Assembly: GCF_030295975.1 (NCBI RefSeq)
Contig: NZ_AP027364.1
Location: 1,860,001 to 1,924,000 of the forward strand
Direction of reading: 5' to 3'
Source of the DNA: Thalassotalea atypica
GTDB taxonomy: Bacteria > Pseudomonadota > Gammaproteobacteria > Enterobacterales > Alteromonadaceae
DNA: 64,000 nucleotides
Shown one piece after another: positions 52,946 through 63,396 of the stretch. The notes below the pieces were generated by a model, which saw only the letters and a program-made list of their open reading frames with translations, was not told where the DNA came from and did not search any database. The position numbers and the translations under genes are program-made. Each line of letters begins with the position of its first letter. The first letter of the stretch is position 1.

Positions 52946-55900
52946 ATGTTACCTCGGTTAGACCCTGTTGAATTAATTAAACCTATTTACCAAGATTTCA
53001 TTAACGCTCTAAAGCAAACTGCTTTTACGGGTGAAATTAATAACCAATACAGCGCGCGACTCGCTGTCGCAACAGATAACAGTGTTTATCAACAGCTCCC
53101 ACAATTAGTGCTTCACCCTCGCACCAAGAACGATGTTCAACTTATTACAGGGCTGGCAAACCAACAACGTTTCCAAAACATAAAATTCAGTGCAAGAGGC
53201 GGCGGTACTGGTACCAATGGTCAAAGTTTAACGCCAGGGATTGTTATTGACTTATCAAAATACATGAATCGTATTTTAGAAATTAATGTTCAAGAAAACT
53301 GGGTAAAAGTAGAAGCGGGTGTGGTTAAGGATCAACTCAATGATTACTTGCGTCCTTACGGTTTTTTCTTCTCACCTGATTTATCGACTAGTAATAGGGC
53401 AACCATCGGTGGCATGATCAACACGGACGCATCCGGTCAAGGCTCTTTGGTGTATGGTAAAACCTCCAACCATGTTTTAGGACTGAGTAGCGTACTGGCT
53501 AATGGCGAATTGATAGAAACATTTCCAATGCCTATTGAAGAAGCTGAGCGTGTTGGTCAAGAGCACACTAGTCTCGGGAAAATTGTCGGGCAGGTTTACA
53601 ATACGTGTCGCGACAACCGTGAGCTTATTTTATCAACGTTTCCACGTCTCAATCGCTTTTTAACGGGTTATGACTTAGAAAACGTATTCGATGTTGACTT
53701 AACAACATTTGATCTCTCCCGCGTGATCACGGGCTCTGAAGGATCGCTTGCCATTGTTTGCGAAGCTAAACTTAACTTAACGCCCATTTCAAAAGCCAAA
53801 GCGATCGTCAATATTAAATACGACAGTTTTGACTCGGCACTTCGTCATTCACCAAGCCTAGTTAAGGCAAATGCAACGTCAGTAGAAACGATAGACAGCA
53901 AAGTACTGAATCTAGCGAAACAAGATATTGTCTGGCACTCGGTTAGTGATTTAATCACGGAAGTGCCTGGTAAAGTCATGGATGGTATAAACCTTGTCGA
54001 GTACAACGATGATAATATTGACGCATTAAAATCACGTATAGGGACACTAGAGCAAACATTGGCTCAAGACATCGATAGTGATAAGGGCGTTATCGGCTTT
54101 CAAGTAACTTACGATTTAGCCAGTATCAATCGCTTATACGCTATGCGTAAAAAAGCGGTTGGCTTGCTCGGTAATACAGCGGGAAGCCAAAAACCGTTAG
54201 CCTTTGCTGAAGATACGGCAGTGCCACCTGAAAATTTAGCTGATTTTATTGTTGAATTTAGAGCTCTGCTTGATAGCTATAACCTACATTACGGCATGTT
54301 TGGGCATGTTGATGCCGGTGTCTTACATGTAAGGCCTGCACTTGATATGTGCGATCCTGAACAAGAGAAATTGCTTCGTCAAATTTCCGATCAAGTAGTT
54401 TCATTAACTGCTAAATATGGTGGTTTAATGTGGGGTGAGCACGGGAAGGGTTATCGTAGTGAATACGGCCCTGAATTTTTTGGTGAGGTACTGTTCACTG
54501 AGCTGAGAAAAATAAAGTCGGCGTTCGATCCGCTCAATAAAATGAATCCCGGTAAAATTTGTACGCCAATTGACTCTCAAGAAGCGCTTGTTTCTGTTGA
54601 TGGCGTAAAACGTGGATATTTTGATCGTCAAATCCCAACGGCAGTTAAAACCTCATTCGAGTCAGCGCTAGGCTGTAACGGCAATGGTCTGTGTTTTAAC
54701 TACGACGTCACAAGCCCTATGTGCCCATCGAGTAAAGTTACACGCGATCGACGACACTCTCCTAAAGGTCGAGCAGGGTTAATGCGTGAATGGCTTAGAC
54801 TAGTCGAGAGCCAAGGCGTTGATGTTCTGTCGCTTGAGCAGGAAATCAGCGGTTGGTCAGTCAAACGTTTGCTGAATAAAATTTCGAATGGTTTTAGCGC
54901 TGACACTAAGGAGGATTTCTCTCATGAAGTGATGTCTGCGATGAAAGGCTGCTTGGCGTGTAAAGCCTGTGTTAGTCAGTGTCCAGTCAAAGTTGATGTA
55001 CCAGATTTTAGATCGCGTTTTATCAACCTTTATCATTCAAAGTACTTTAGACCAATAACTGACCATCTTGTCGCAAATGTTGAGCAATTGGCGCCCGTGA
55101 TGGCAACGATGCCAAAAATTGTAAATAGTGTATTAAATACGCCATTATATAAGTCGTTTAGCCGTAAATTTATTGGCTATGTGGATACACCGTTATTATC
55201 TATACCAACACTTAATAAACGTGTAGCAGATAGATTCGAACGATTCGATATTGACGCGTTAACCAATTTTTCTGATGAAGAAAAAGCTAAAACGTTGCTT
55301 ATTGTCCAAGATCCTTTTACCTCATTTTATGACGCAAATACCGTGGAATCCATGATGTTGCTGGCTCAAAAGCTTGGCTTTAATCCAATATTATTGCCGT
55401 TTAAGCCTAATGGTAAACCACAGCATGTTAAAGGTTTCCTAAAACGTTTTGCTAAAACTGCCAAGAATAGTGCAGATTTCTTAAACCAATTACATGAGCT
55501 CAGCTTACCTATGGTAGGCATGGACGCTTCATTAGTGCTTTGCTATCGAGATGAATATAAACAAATATTAGGAGATCAGCGCGGCGAGTTTAATGTCCAG
55601 CTAGCTCATGAATGGCTTGTTACTGCGATTGGTACAATAGATGTTGAATCATTCGCGCTACCAGTCGCTAAACAGCCAACACCGTTTAAATTGTTTGGTC
55701 ATTGCACGGAAAAAACAGCACTGCCTAAAAGTGAAAGCCAATGGATTGATATTTTCAAAACGTTTGGCTTAGTGGTTGAAAAAGTGAGTGTGGGTTGTTG
55801 CGGTATGGCGGGTACTTATGGCCATGAAGCGGTTAATTTGGATAACTCAAGGTCATTGTTTGAAATGAGTTGGCAAGCACCTCTTGACGCATTATCAGAT

Positions 55901-56023
55901 GAACAAGTGTTGGTGACTGGTTTTTCATGTCGAAGCCAAGCTAAACGGTTTGCTAGCATTAAGTCTCGTCACCCCGTACAGGCATTATTAGAAGCGATTA
56001 ACGAGTTGCATATAAAGACATAG
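52946..56023 (+). CDS. ydiJ: YdiJ-type FAD/Fe-S dehydrogenase (D-2-hydroxyglutarate dehydrogenase family)
   Basis: A 1025-aa cytoplasmic flavoprotein. The N-terminal half is the FAD_binding_4 fold (LVLHPRTKNDVQLI, ARGGGTGTNGQSLTPGIVIDLSKY split over it, STSNRATIGGMINTDASGQGS) and the lactate-dehydrogenase-like C-terminal FAD-oxidase domain. After residue 580 comes a ferredoxin-like region with CLACKACVSQCPVKVDV, and the end has GHCTEKTA and VGCCGMAGTYGHE, a CCG-type cluster motif. E. coli YdiJ oxidises D-2-hydroxyglutarate; the same role is inferred here. It follows ppsA beyond a terminator. Confidence 0.9.
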   Translation: MLPRLDPVELIKPIYQDFINALKQTAFTGEINNQYSARLAVATDNSVYQQLPQLVLHPRTKNDVQLITGLANQQRFQNIKFSARGGGTGTNGQSLTPGIVIDLSKYMNRILEINVQENWVKVEAGVVKDQLNDYLRPYGFFFSPDLSTSNRATIGGMINTDASGQGSLVYGKTSNHVLGLSSVLANGELIETFPMPIEEAERVGQEHTSLGKIVGQVYNTCRDNRELILSTFPRLNRFLTGYDLENVFDVDLTTFDLSRVITGSEGSLAIVCEAKLNLTPISKAKAIVNIKYDSFDSALRHSPSLVKANATSVETIDSKVLNLAKQDIVWHSVSDLITEVPGKVMDGINLVEYNDDNIDALKSRIGTLEQTLAQDIDSDKGVIGFQVTYDLASINRLYAMRKKAVGLLGNTAGSQKPLAFAEDTAVPPENLADFIVEFRALLDSYNLHYGMFGHVDAGVLHVRPALDMCDPEQEKLLRQISDQVVSLTAKYGGLMWGEHGKGYRSEYGPEFFGEVLFTELRKIKSAFDPLNKMNPGKICTPIDSQEALVSVDGVKRGYFDRQIPTAVKTSFESALGCNGNGLCFNYDVTSPMCPSSKVTRDRRHSPKGRAGLMREWLRLVESQGVDVLSLEQEISGWSVKRLLNKISNGFSADTKEDFSHEVMSAMKGCLACKACVSQCPVKVDVPDFRSRFINLYHSKYFRPITDHLVANVEQLAPVMATMPKIVNSVLNTPLYKSFSRKFIGYVDTPLLSIPTLNKRVADRFERFDIDALTNFSDEEKAKTLLIVQDPFTSFYDANTVESMMLLAQKLGFNPILLPFKPNGKPQHVKGFLKRFAKTAKNSADFLNQLHELSLPMVGMDASLVLCYRDEYKQILGDQRGEFNVQLAHEWLVTAIGTIDVESFALPVAKQPTPFKLFGHCTEKTALPKSESQWIDIFKTFGLVVEKVSVGCCGMAGTYGHEAVNLDNSRSLFEMSWQAPLDALSDEQVLVTGFSCRSQAKRFASIKSRHPVQALLEAINELHIKT

Positions 56024-56034
56024 ATTTACTCAAT

Positions 56035-56062
56035 AAAAAAAGGCGCTTTAGCGCCTTTTTTT
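56035..56062. terminator. Bidirectional terminator between ydiJ and the leucine-type dehydrogenase gene
   Basis: AAAAAAAGGCGC and GCGCCTTTTTTT pair around TTTA. It is 11 bases past the ydiJ stop and 19 bases past the opposing stop. Confidence 0.93.
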
Positions 56063-56081
56063 ATTAACAACATTACAGCAA

Positions 56082-57116
56082 TTACTTACCGCCTCGAGCG
56101 ATTATTTCGCGAGCCATTTCATCAGCTACCATACCCGTTGGTTTGTTTTCAGCATCAGCTTTATTGAATACATCCAACAAAGTAGAATAAATTTCTTCAA
56201 CTTTAGCGGTCGCTTGATCAATGCAGTAATCTTCTTCGAAAGACACATTGATGATGCCTCCGGCATTGATTACATAATCAGGTGCGTACAAAATACCACG
56301 TTCAACTAAAGCGTGGTCATGTCTTGGCTCTGCTAATTGATTATTGGCACAACCAGCAACGATCTTAGCCTTAATGCGATCAATGGTACTGTCGTTAATT
56401 GTTGCGCCAAGTGCACACGGCGCATATACATCAACATCTTGGTCGTAAATTTCATTCAAACCAACAACGTCAGCGCCAAACTCAGTGGCTACTTTATCAA
56501 GTGCTTCTTGATTTAAGTCGGTAACTACCAATTTTGCGCCCGCTTTGTGTAAATGTTCACACAAGTAATAACCAACACTACCTAACCCTTGAATAGCGAT
56601 GCGCAGTCCAGTTAAATCGCCTGTGCCTAGTTTATGCTTAACAGCGGCTTTAATGCCTAAAAAGGTACCTAATGCTGTGAATGGTGCAGGGTTTCCACTT
56701 TTACCTTCAGTGCCTGTTACATAAGGTGTTACTGTATTAGCAATGGCAATATCTGCTGTAGTGATATTGACGTCTTCAGCGCTAACGTAGCGTCCACCTA
56801 AGCCATTTAACGCATTACCAAATGCTTTAAAAAGTGCTTCAGATTTGATTTCTTTAGCGTTACCAATAATAACTGATTTTCCACCACCCATGGTCAAGCC
56901 TGCCATGGCATTTTTATATGTCATGCCACGAGATAGACGTAAAACGTCAACTAACGCTTCTTCATCACTTGCGTAGTCCCACATTCTACAACCACCAACC
57001 GCAGCACCTAACTTTGTGCTGTGTACCGCAATAATTGCTTTTAAGCCTGTTTCTTCGTCGCTACAGAAAACGACTTGTTCATGATGATCAAAGTCTACTA
57101 AATCGAAAAAAGCCAC
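56082..57116 (-). CDS. Leucine dehydrogenase-type Glu/Leu/Phe/Val dehydrogenase
   Basis: A 344-aa NAD-dependent amino-acid dehydrogenase. GGCRMWDYASDEEAL and MGGGKSVIIG (catalytic lysine) lie in the first domain; the Rossmann motif is IAIQGLGSVGYYL; VVTDLN ends the second strand. Length and the YVSAEDVNITTADIA segment fit leucine dehydrogenase rather than the longer glutamate enzyme. It catalyses the reversible deamination of branched-chain amino acids. GGAGACAT lies before the ATG (CCTTGGAGACATACAGTG). Confidence 0.9.
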   Translation of the reverse strand: MAFFDLVDFDHHEQVVFCSDEETGLKAIIAVHSTKLGAAVGGCRMWDYASDEEALVDVLRLSRGMTYKNAMAGLTMGGGKSVIIGNAKEIKSEALFKAFGNALNGLGGRYVSAEDVNITTADIAIANTVTPYVTGTEGKSGNPAPFTALGTFLGIKAAVKHKLGTGDLTGLRIAIQGLGSVGYYLCEHLHKAGAKLVVTDLNQEALDKVATEFGADVVGLNEIYDQDVDVYAPCALGATINDSTIDRIKAKIVAGCANNQLAEPRHDHALVERGILYAPDYVINAGGIINVSFEEDYCIDQATAKVEEIYSTLLDVFNKADAENKPTGMVADEMAREIIARGGK

Positions 57117-57371
57117 TGTATGTCTCCAAGGTTAAAAGGTGTTCAAGTAGAGTATTTCTATACTCAAAAGGGTTATTTTATTTTAGTCTTCTGATTCACA
57201 TTTACTTGAACATTGTTGTAATATTTCGGCGCGCACCATAGCATTTAGATTTTAGGCAATCTAGCTAATAGCTCAAATAAACTTGTGTTCAAGTGTTAAC
57301 TATTAAGTACATATTAAGTATCTTAATGAAATGTTTTATACTCAATTACAGATAATAAGAGGCGATACTAA

Positions 57372-57773
57372 ATGTCCGATAACGCGGCACTAACTGAAGA
57401 ACAACAATCCGCATGGATTAAAGAACAATACCAGGCTGCTACTAAGTACCTTGCAACAAAAGGAATTATTACATCTACCGTAATCCTTGAACAAAGTCGT
57501 TATCTTGTACCTTCGATCGCTGTTTGGTTACTTAAAGATGCAACAGGGCAGTTGTATTGGGTACTAAGTGCTCAACTTTCTACTGATCACGTCCATGCTG
57601 AAACAGCAAATAATGCTAGGGAGGCAATGCGGCATTTTTCAATGAAGTGGCAGCTACAAGCAGAAAATATGCTTTCGAGTGAAGACTGTAAACAACATGA
57701 ATTTGGCCAGCGCTTGGTTAGTCAGGCTGACAAGTTATACGATCTTTATAATGATGATGTACTGTGGCAATAA
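57372..57773 (+). CDS. DUF4826 family protein
   Basis: A 133-aa soluble protein. WIKEQYQAATKYLATKG, then ESRYL-like QSRYLVPSIAVWLLK, and TANNAREAMRHFSMKWQLQAENM match the DUF4826 pattern seen in Shewanella, Colwellia and relatives. GAGGCG precedes the ATG by five bases. Function unknown; it has no operon partner. Confidence 0.8.
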   Translation: MSDNAALTEEQQSAWIKEQYQAATKYLATKGIITSTVILEQSRYLVPSIAVWLLKDATGQLYWVLSAQLSTDHVHAETANNAREAMRHFSMKWQLQAENMLSSEDCKQHEFGQRLVSQADKLYDLYNDDVLWQ

Positions 57774-57866
57774 TTATTGATTGAATAACAATCAATGGAA
57801 TGTATAGAGAAGGTTTAAGGTTGGACGTTAAAATAGCCTAAAGGCAGTCGGTGATCAGGACGATAT

Positions 57867-58328
57867 TCAGTGACTTAGGTAGCATTTGTTATAGTTGATG
57901 CAATCAATAGGGCAGGCCATACGCTGCTTTGGTAATCCCGCCTCCATAAAAACAGAGCCAACCGTATAAAACTTATTTTTCCTAAAATATTCAACAGCAT
58001 CTAATGGGCTATGAATGAACACTTCATTTAAGGAGAGTTCTTTAGCTATTTGCATCAACCCTTGAATGACAATTTGATCTAATTTCAGCTTACGATGTTC
58101 CATCACGACAGCGATGCGACCTATTTCTCCAGTATTTAAAATGCGTCCCGTAGCGATAGGCTCTTGGGTTATGTCATCACAAACTAACATGTGATAAGCC
58201 GTACGATCTTTTCGATCAAATTCAATACTTTTGGGAATTCGGTATTCGCATATAAAGACGCGCTCTCGCACGTCTTTAAGTAAAGGCTCCGCTTGTTCCC
58301 AAGGTACTCGGCTTACACTATAAGGCAC
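57867..58328 (-). CDS. GNAT-family N-acetyltransferase
   Basis: A 153-aa acetyltransferase with the ElaA/YjcF-like pattern: LKDVRERVFICEYRIP, FDRKDRTAYHMLVCD, ATGRILNTGEIGRIAVVMEHR and the C-terminal VEYFRKNKFYTVGSVFMEAGLP. The usual acetyl-CoA pyrophosphate loop (RxxGxG) is replaced by a plain EHRKLKLD, so cofactor binding may be weak. The tail carries three cysteines, C139, C143 and C149. It follows roxA by four bases, so the two are co-transcribed. Substrate unknown. Confidence 0.83.
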   Translation of the reverse strand: MPYSVSRVPWEQAEPLLKDVRERVFICEYRIPKSIEFDRKDRTAYHMLVCDDITQEPIATGRILNTGEIGRIAVVMEHRKLKLDQIVIQGLMQIAKELSLNEVFIHSPLDAVEYFRKNKFYTVGSVFMEAGLPKQRMACPIDCINYNKCYLSH

Positions 58329-58332
58329 TTGT

Positions 58333-59478
58333 CTAATCTATATACCAATATCCCATATTTAAAACAGTAGTTAACATTTGTACGTTTTTCAAACAATCTG
58401 AGAAACTTTTTAGCTTTTCTGTGGTCATAGTTGCGTTTTGTGCTAGCAAAAGTCCAAGCGCTTTCGTATCACTATCTAGTACGATTTGATCGCCATTAAT
58501 GTACAAGCAATTGTTTTGCTGGTTGATTAGAGATTTCAACCCCAATACTGGGCGAACCAAAATACCGTCTGTATTGAGAAAATCTGTAACTGTCTCTTCA
58601 GTAAATTTTTCTACTGGCATTAAAATTTCTAACGCGTGATGTGAACTCGTTGTGAACGTAGACACCATATGGCTAAACAATTCATCATCATTTAAATGAC
58701 TAAGCATGAATCGTTTTAAACTTGCTAAGTCGCCACTGGTTAACAATTCAGGTTGTTTTGCTATTTTTCGACCAGCATCACCAAAGCGTTCGCAGCCAAT
58801 GTTTTGATCAATCAAAGTATCCGCAAATGCAGAAACGAGTTCTTGGCCACTTGGCGCCTGAAAGCCAATTGAGTAATTTAGTGAATTTTCTAATGCTACG
58901 CCATTATGTGGATGATTGGGCGGAATATAGACAATATCACCAGGCTCAGTGATAACATCTATCACGGGGGCAAAAGAAGAAACTTGCTTTAAATCTGGAT
59001 GCGGCACGAGTTGTTCTAGTGAAGAATCTGGCAGTCCAACTTGCCAACGACGCTTGCCAGAGCCTTGGATTATAAACACATCATATTGATCTAAATGTGC
59101 GCCAACGCCACCTTCGGGTGTTGAAAAACTAACCATGACGTCATCTATGCGCCAGTTAGGCACGAATTTAAATGGACGTAGCAAGTCATTCGTTTTATCA
59201 GACCAGTTATTGACGGCTTGCACTAACAACGTCCAGCCTTGCTCTTTAAGATCTGAAAAGTCTTCAAATGGGCCATGGCTTACTTGCCAATCAGAAAAAT
59301 TTTGGTGAGCAATAATGCGAGACTCTATCTCTTCTTCCATCGCGAGCCCAGCTAATTCATCAGCAGCAATGGGATCGGCAAACTGTTTGAAACCATTCTT
59401 AATGATCAGTGGTTTTTTCTGCCAGTATTCTTTAAGAAATAATTCAGGGGTTAAGTCGCCCCAATTAAGTTCATACAT
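58333..59478 (-). CDS. roxA: Ribosomal protein uL16 3-hydroxylase (JmjC/cupin, YcfD)
   Basis: A 381-aa 2-oxoglutarate/iron oxygenase. The HxD pair is in GGVGAHLDQYDVFIIQ, the later histidine in PPNHPHNGVALENSLNYSIGF, and QVGLPD marks the bacterial ROX group. The C-terminal 150 residues are the winged-helix/dimer part typical of YcfD. E. coli YcfD hydroxylates Arg81 of uL16. It sits downstream of purB past a terminator and leads a two-gene unit with the GNAT gene. Confidence 0.9.
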   Translation of the reverse strand: MYELNWGDLTPELFLKEYWQKKPLIIKNGFKQFADPIAADELAGLAMEEEIESRIIAHQNFSDWQVSHGPFEDFSDLKEQGWTLLVQAVNNWSDKTNDLLRPFKFVPNWRIDDVMVSFSTPEGGVGAHLDQYDVFIIQGSGKRRWQVGLPDSSLEQLVPHPDLKQVSSFAPVIDVITEPGDIVYIPPNHPHNGVALENSLNYSIGFQAPSGQELVSAFADTLIDQNIGCERFGDAGRKIAKQPELLTSGDLASLKRFMLSHLNDDELFSHMVSTFTTSSHHALEILMPVEKFTEETVTDFLNTDGILVRPVLGLKSLINQQNNCLYINGDQIVLDSDTKALGLLLAQNATMTTEKLKSFSDCLKNVQMLTTVLNMGYWYID

Positions 59479-59492
59479 ATTTTTTTCTCAAT

Positions 59493-59519
59493 AAAAAAGG
59501 GATTCAAAAGAACCCCTTT
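59493..59519 (-). terminator. Terminator after purB
   Basis: On the minus strand AAAGGGGTTC pairs with GAATCCCTTT (one G-U pair) around TTTT, followed by TTTATTG. It is 22 bases past the purB stop. Confidence 0.85.
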
Positions 59520-59540
59520 ATTGTTGGCAACGGTGGCGAA

Positions 59541-60932
<1,392 letters not shown>

Positions 60933-61550
60933 TTAATGTATTTGATTTAATATATTTTTCGCACAGTTCAATATTTTAGAACGTGCAAATAAAATGTTTC
61001 TACGTTTTCCGCCTACTTGACGCCATAGCACGGCGCTGCGAATTCCTGCTAACAGCAAGGCTCTGATCTTATGTTGATTGGCCTCCTGTTTTAAAATAGC
61101 GGGTTCACCAGCCACTTGAATTCTGGCCCCTAACGGGCTGATTAAATCACTGTAAATACTAGCGAGACTGTTCAACATGGTATCGCTGGTGATGTCGTAG
61201 TGATCTTGTTGACGTTTTGCTTGGCTGATTCGCTCACCCAATTGGCTCAATTGCTTTTTGTTCTTGCTTAAGCGTCGTTCTAAATTGAGCAAACTAACAA
61301 TGTAGCGAGTTAACTCAGGATCTTTTTGCTTGTTTTCGTCACCTAAGTGATTGATTAAAACTTGTAGGCCTTCTTTCACATTTTCGGCATCACTGCCATA
61401 CACGTCTAGGGTGTTTTTTGGCGATGTCACGGTAATACCATTTAACAAAAGAGCTAAAGCTTCTTCATTGTATTCGCCTGTACGTGAAATTTTTTGTACC
61501 GCGCTAGCTATTTGACAAATAGCGGCGAAAGTAACGGTTTGTTCGTTCAT
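60933..61550 (-). CDS. hflD: High-frequency lysogenization protein HflD
   Basis: A 205-aa membrane-associated protein. The segments LTRYIVSLLNLERRLSKNK, YSDLISPLGARIQVAGEPAIL and RALLLAGIRSAVLWRQVGG match HflD, known in E. coli for binding lambda CII. The start is uncertain: ATG 61550 is chosen by comparison with the E. coli N-terminus (8-10 residues before xAAICQ), but ATG 61568 or TTG 61592 are possible and none has a clear ribosome site. It is between mnmA and purB, as in E. coli. Confidence 0.88.
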   Translation of the reverse strand: MNEQTVTFAAICQIASAVQKISRTGEYNEEALALLLNGITVTSPKNTLDVYGSDAENVKEGLQVLINHLGDENKQKDPELTRYIVSLLNLERRLSKNKKQLSQLGERISQAKRQQDHYDITSDTMLNSLASIYSDLISPLGARIQVAGEPAILKQEANQHKIRALLLAGIRSAVLWRQVGGKRRNILFARSKILNCAKNILNQIH

Positions 61551-61620
61551 CTGCGTTGAAAAATTCATGGGTCGTTTAAGGCTCTCGCTCAATCTATAGG
61601 TCGTTGCTTTAAATATCGAA

Positions 61621-62787
61621 TTAACGGATCAGTGTGTCAATTATACCGCCACCAAGGCATACGTCATCTTGGTAAAACACAACAGACTGTCCAGGTGTTA
61701 CCGAGCTTTGTGGCTCATCAAACATTATTTCAAAAGTTGGATCATCATTTGCGCTATCAATTAGTGGCTTAACCGTACATTCAACATCGTCTTGACGGTA
61801 ACGAGTTTTCACGGTGCAAGTGAAACTTTCTGTAATTTCGTCTCGCTTCACCCAATGTAATTGATTGGCGATTAAACCTTTAGAAAATAGTCGAGGGTGA
61901 TTATGTCCTTGCCCTACAATTAATACATTGCGTTTTAAATCTTTTTCAACGACATACCATGGTTCTTCACCCGCAGCAGCTAAACCACCAATGCGAAGTC
62001 CTTTACGTTGTCCTAGTGTGTGATACATCAAACCATCGTGCTTGCCTACTTCAACGCCTTCTGCTGATTCAATGATGCCAGGCTGAGCAGGTAGGAATTT
62101 TTGTAAAAAATCTTTGAACTTACGTTCGCCAATAAAACAGATGCCCGTGCTATCTTTCTTGTTGTGCGTCACTAAACCTGCTTTCTCGGCAATAGCTCGT
62201 ACTTCAGGTTTCTCAATATTGCCAACAGGAAATAGCGTTTGGCCAACTTGTTTGTGACTTAAAGTATACAAAAAGTAGCTTTGATCTTTGTTGTTGTCTA
62301 AACCGCGGATCATGAGCCATTTATCATCACGGTACTCGCGACGAACGTAATGACCGGTAGCAATATAATCAGCGCCTAAATCTTCACAAGCAAATTCTAA
62401 GAAAGCTTTAAATTTAATTTCTTTATTACACATGATGTCAGGATTGGGCGTACGACCCGCTTTATATTCGGCGAGAAAGTATTCAAAAACGTTATCCCAA
62501 TATTCCGTGGCAAAATTAATGGTGTGTAATTTAATGCCAAGTTTGTCACAAACGGCTTGTGCATCTTTTAAGTCTTCAGCAGCGGCGCAATATTCATCAT
62601 TGTCATCTTCTTCCCAGTTTTTCATAAACAATCCTTCAACTTGAAACCCTTGTTCAAGTAAAAGATAGGCTGAAACTGATGAATCAACGCCTCCTGACAT
62701 ACCTACGATAACGCGTGTATCTTGTGGTGCTTTGGCATTAGGCCCTAATGTTGATTCAATATTTACTGTTTGATTTGAAGATGTCAT
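61621..62787 (-). CDS. mnmA: tRNA-specific 2-thiouridylase
   Basis: A 388-aa enzyme that puts sulfur on U34 of Glu, Gln and Lys tRNAs. The PP-loop is [15 protein letters not shown], the first catalytic cysteine is in [13 protein letters not shown], the second in [13 protein letters not shown], and [13 protein letters not shown] binds the tRNA. ATG 62787 gives an N-terminal extension of about 30 residues before the PP-loop; a TTG at 62811 would add eight more. Sulfur would come through IscS and a TusA relay. Confidence 0.94.
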   Translation of the reverse strand: MTSSNQTVNIESTLGPNAKAPQDTRVIVGMSGGVDSSVSAYLLLEQGFQVEGLFMKNWEEDDNDEYCAAAEDLKDAQAVCDKLGIKLHTINFATEYWDNVFEYFLAEYKAGRTPNPDIMCNKEIKFKAFLEFACEDLGADYIATGHYVRREYRDDKWLMIRGLDNNKDQSYFLYTLSHKQVGQTLFPVGNIEKPEVRAIAEKAGLVTHNKKDSTGICFIGERKFKDFLQKFLPAQPGIIESAEGVEVGKHDGLMYHTLGQRKGLRIGGLAAAGEEPWYVVEKDLKRNVLIVGQGHNHPRLFSKGLIANQLHWVKRDEITESFTCTVKTRYRQDDVECTVKPLIDSANDDPTFEIMFDEPQSSVTPGQSVVFYQDDVCLGGGIIDTLIR

Positions 62788-62911
62788 GTTTTCTACTATG
62801 TCATGTGACAATTTAGATTGTGAGTTAGTTATGTCGCTGAACCAGCAAAACGTTGTAACTCGGCTAAAAAAGGCGCGGAATTATAGCATAGCCCTAAGAT
62901 GTTTTAATAGG

Positions 62912-63394
62912 TTATAAATTACTTTTTAGCATAGAAAGTGGCATTTTCTGCCCACTTAAATAATCTTCAATACAATCAAGTACCATAGCGCTTCTTAGTT
63001 GGTCATTTTTCTCGATGATTTCATCGTAGCTAAACCAGTGGTTTGCTAGTATTTCATCGTCTTCCGGCGTGCCTGCTTGTTGCTCTTCAAGTTCAAAAAC
63101 AAAACAAAAACGCAGGAAGTAAAGTGACAAATCAGAGCGGTGAAAATAGTAAACACCCGATAAATAGTCCGGCTCAAGGCGTAAACCGGTTTCTTCTTTT
63201 AACTCTCGCTTAATCGCACAAACAAGGCTTTCGTTTGCTTCAATGTGTCCAGCGGGTTGATTAAAGACACGTTTGCCATGTTCAATCTCTTCAACAACAA
63301 GAAATTTCCCTTGGCAATGTACTATGGCTGCAACAGTGGTATTGGGCTTAAACTGCTTAGCACCGTGTGCTGATTCCGTTTGTTCTATTTGCAT
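62912..63394 (-). CDS. nudJ: Nudix hydrolase NudJ (phosphatase)
   Basis: A 160-aa protein with a full Nudix box: GHIEANESLVCAIKRELKEE then TGL. NPNTTVAAIVHCQGKFLVVE-like text (FKPNTTVAAIVHCQ) starts the fold and FNQPAGHIE precedes the box. E. coli NudJ acts on HMP-pyrophosphate and nucleoside tri/diphosphates. It follows rluE by two bases and precedes mnmA by 124, as in E. coli. Confidence 0.9.
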   Translation of the reverse strand: MQIEQTESAHGAKQFKPNTTVAAIVHCQGKFLVVEEIEHGKRVFNQPAGHIEANESLVCAIKRELKEETGLRLEPDYLSGVYYFHRSDLSLYFLRFCFVFELEEQQAGTPEDDEILANHWFSYDEIIEKNDQLRSAMVLDCIEDYLSGQKMPLSMLKSNL

Positions 63395-63396
63395 CG

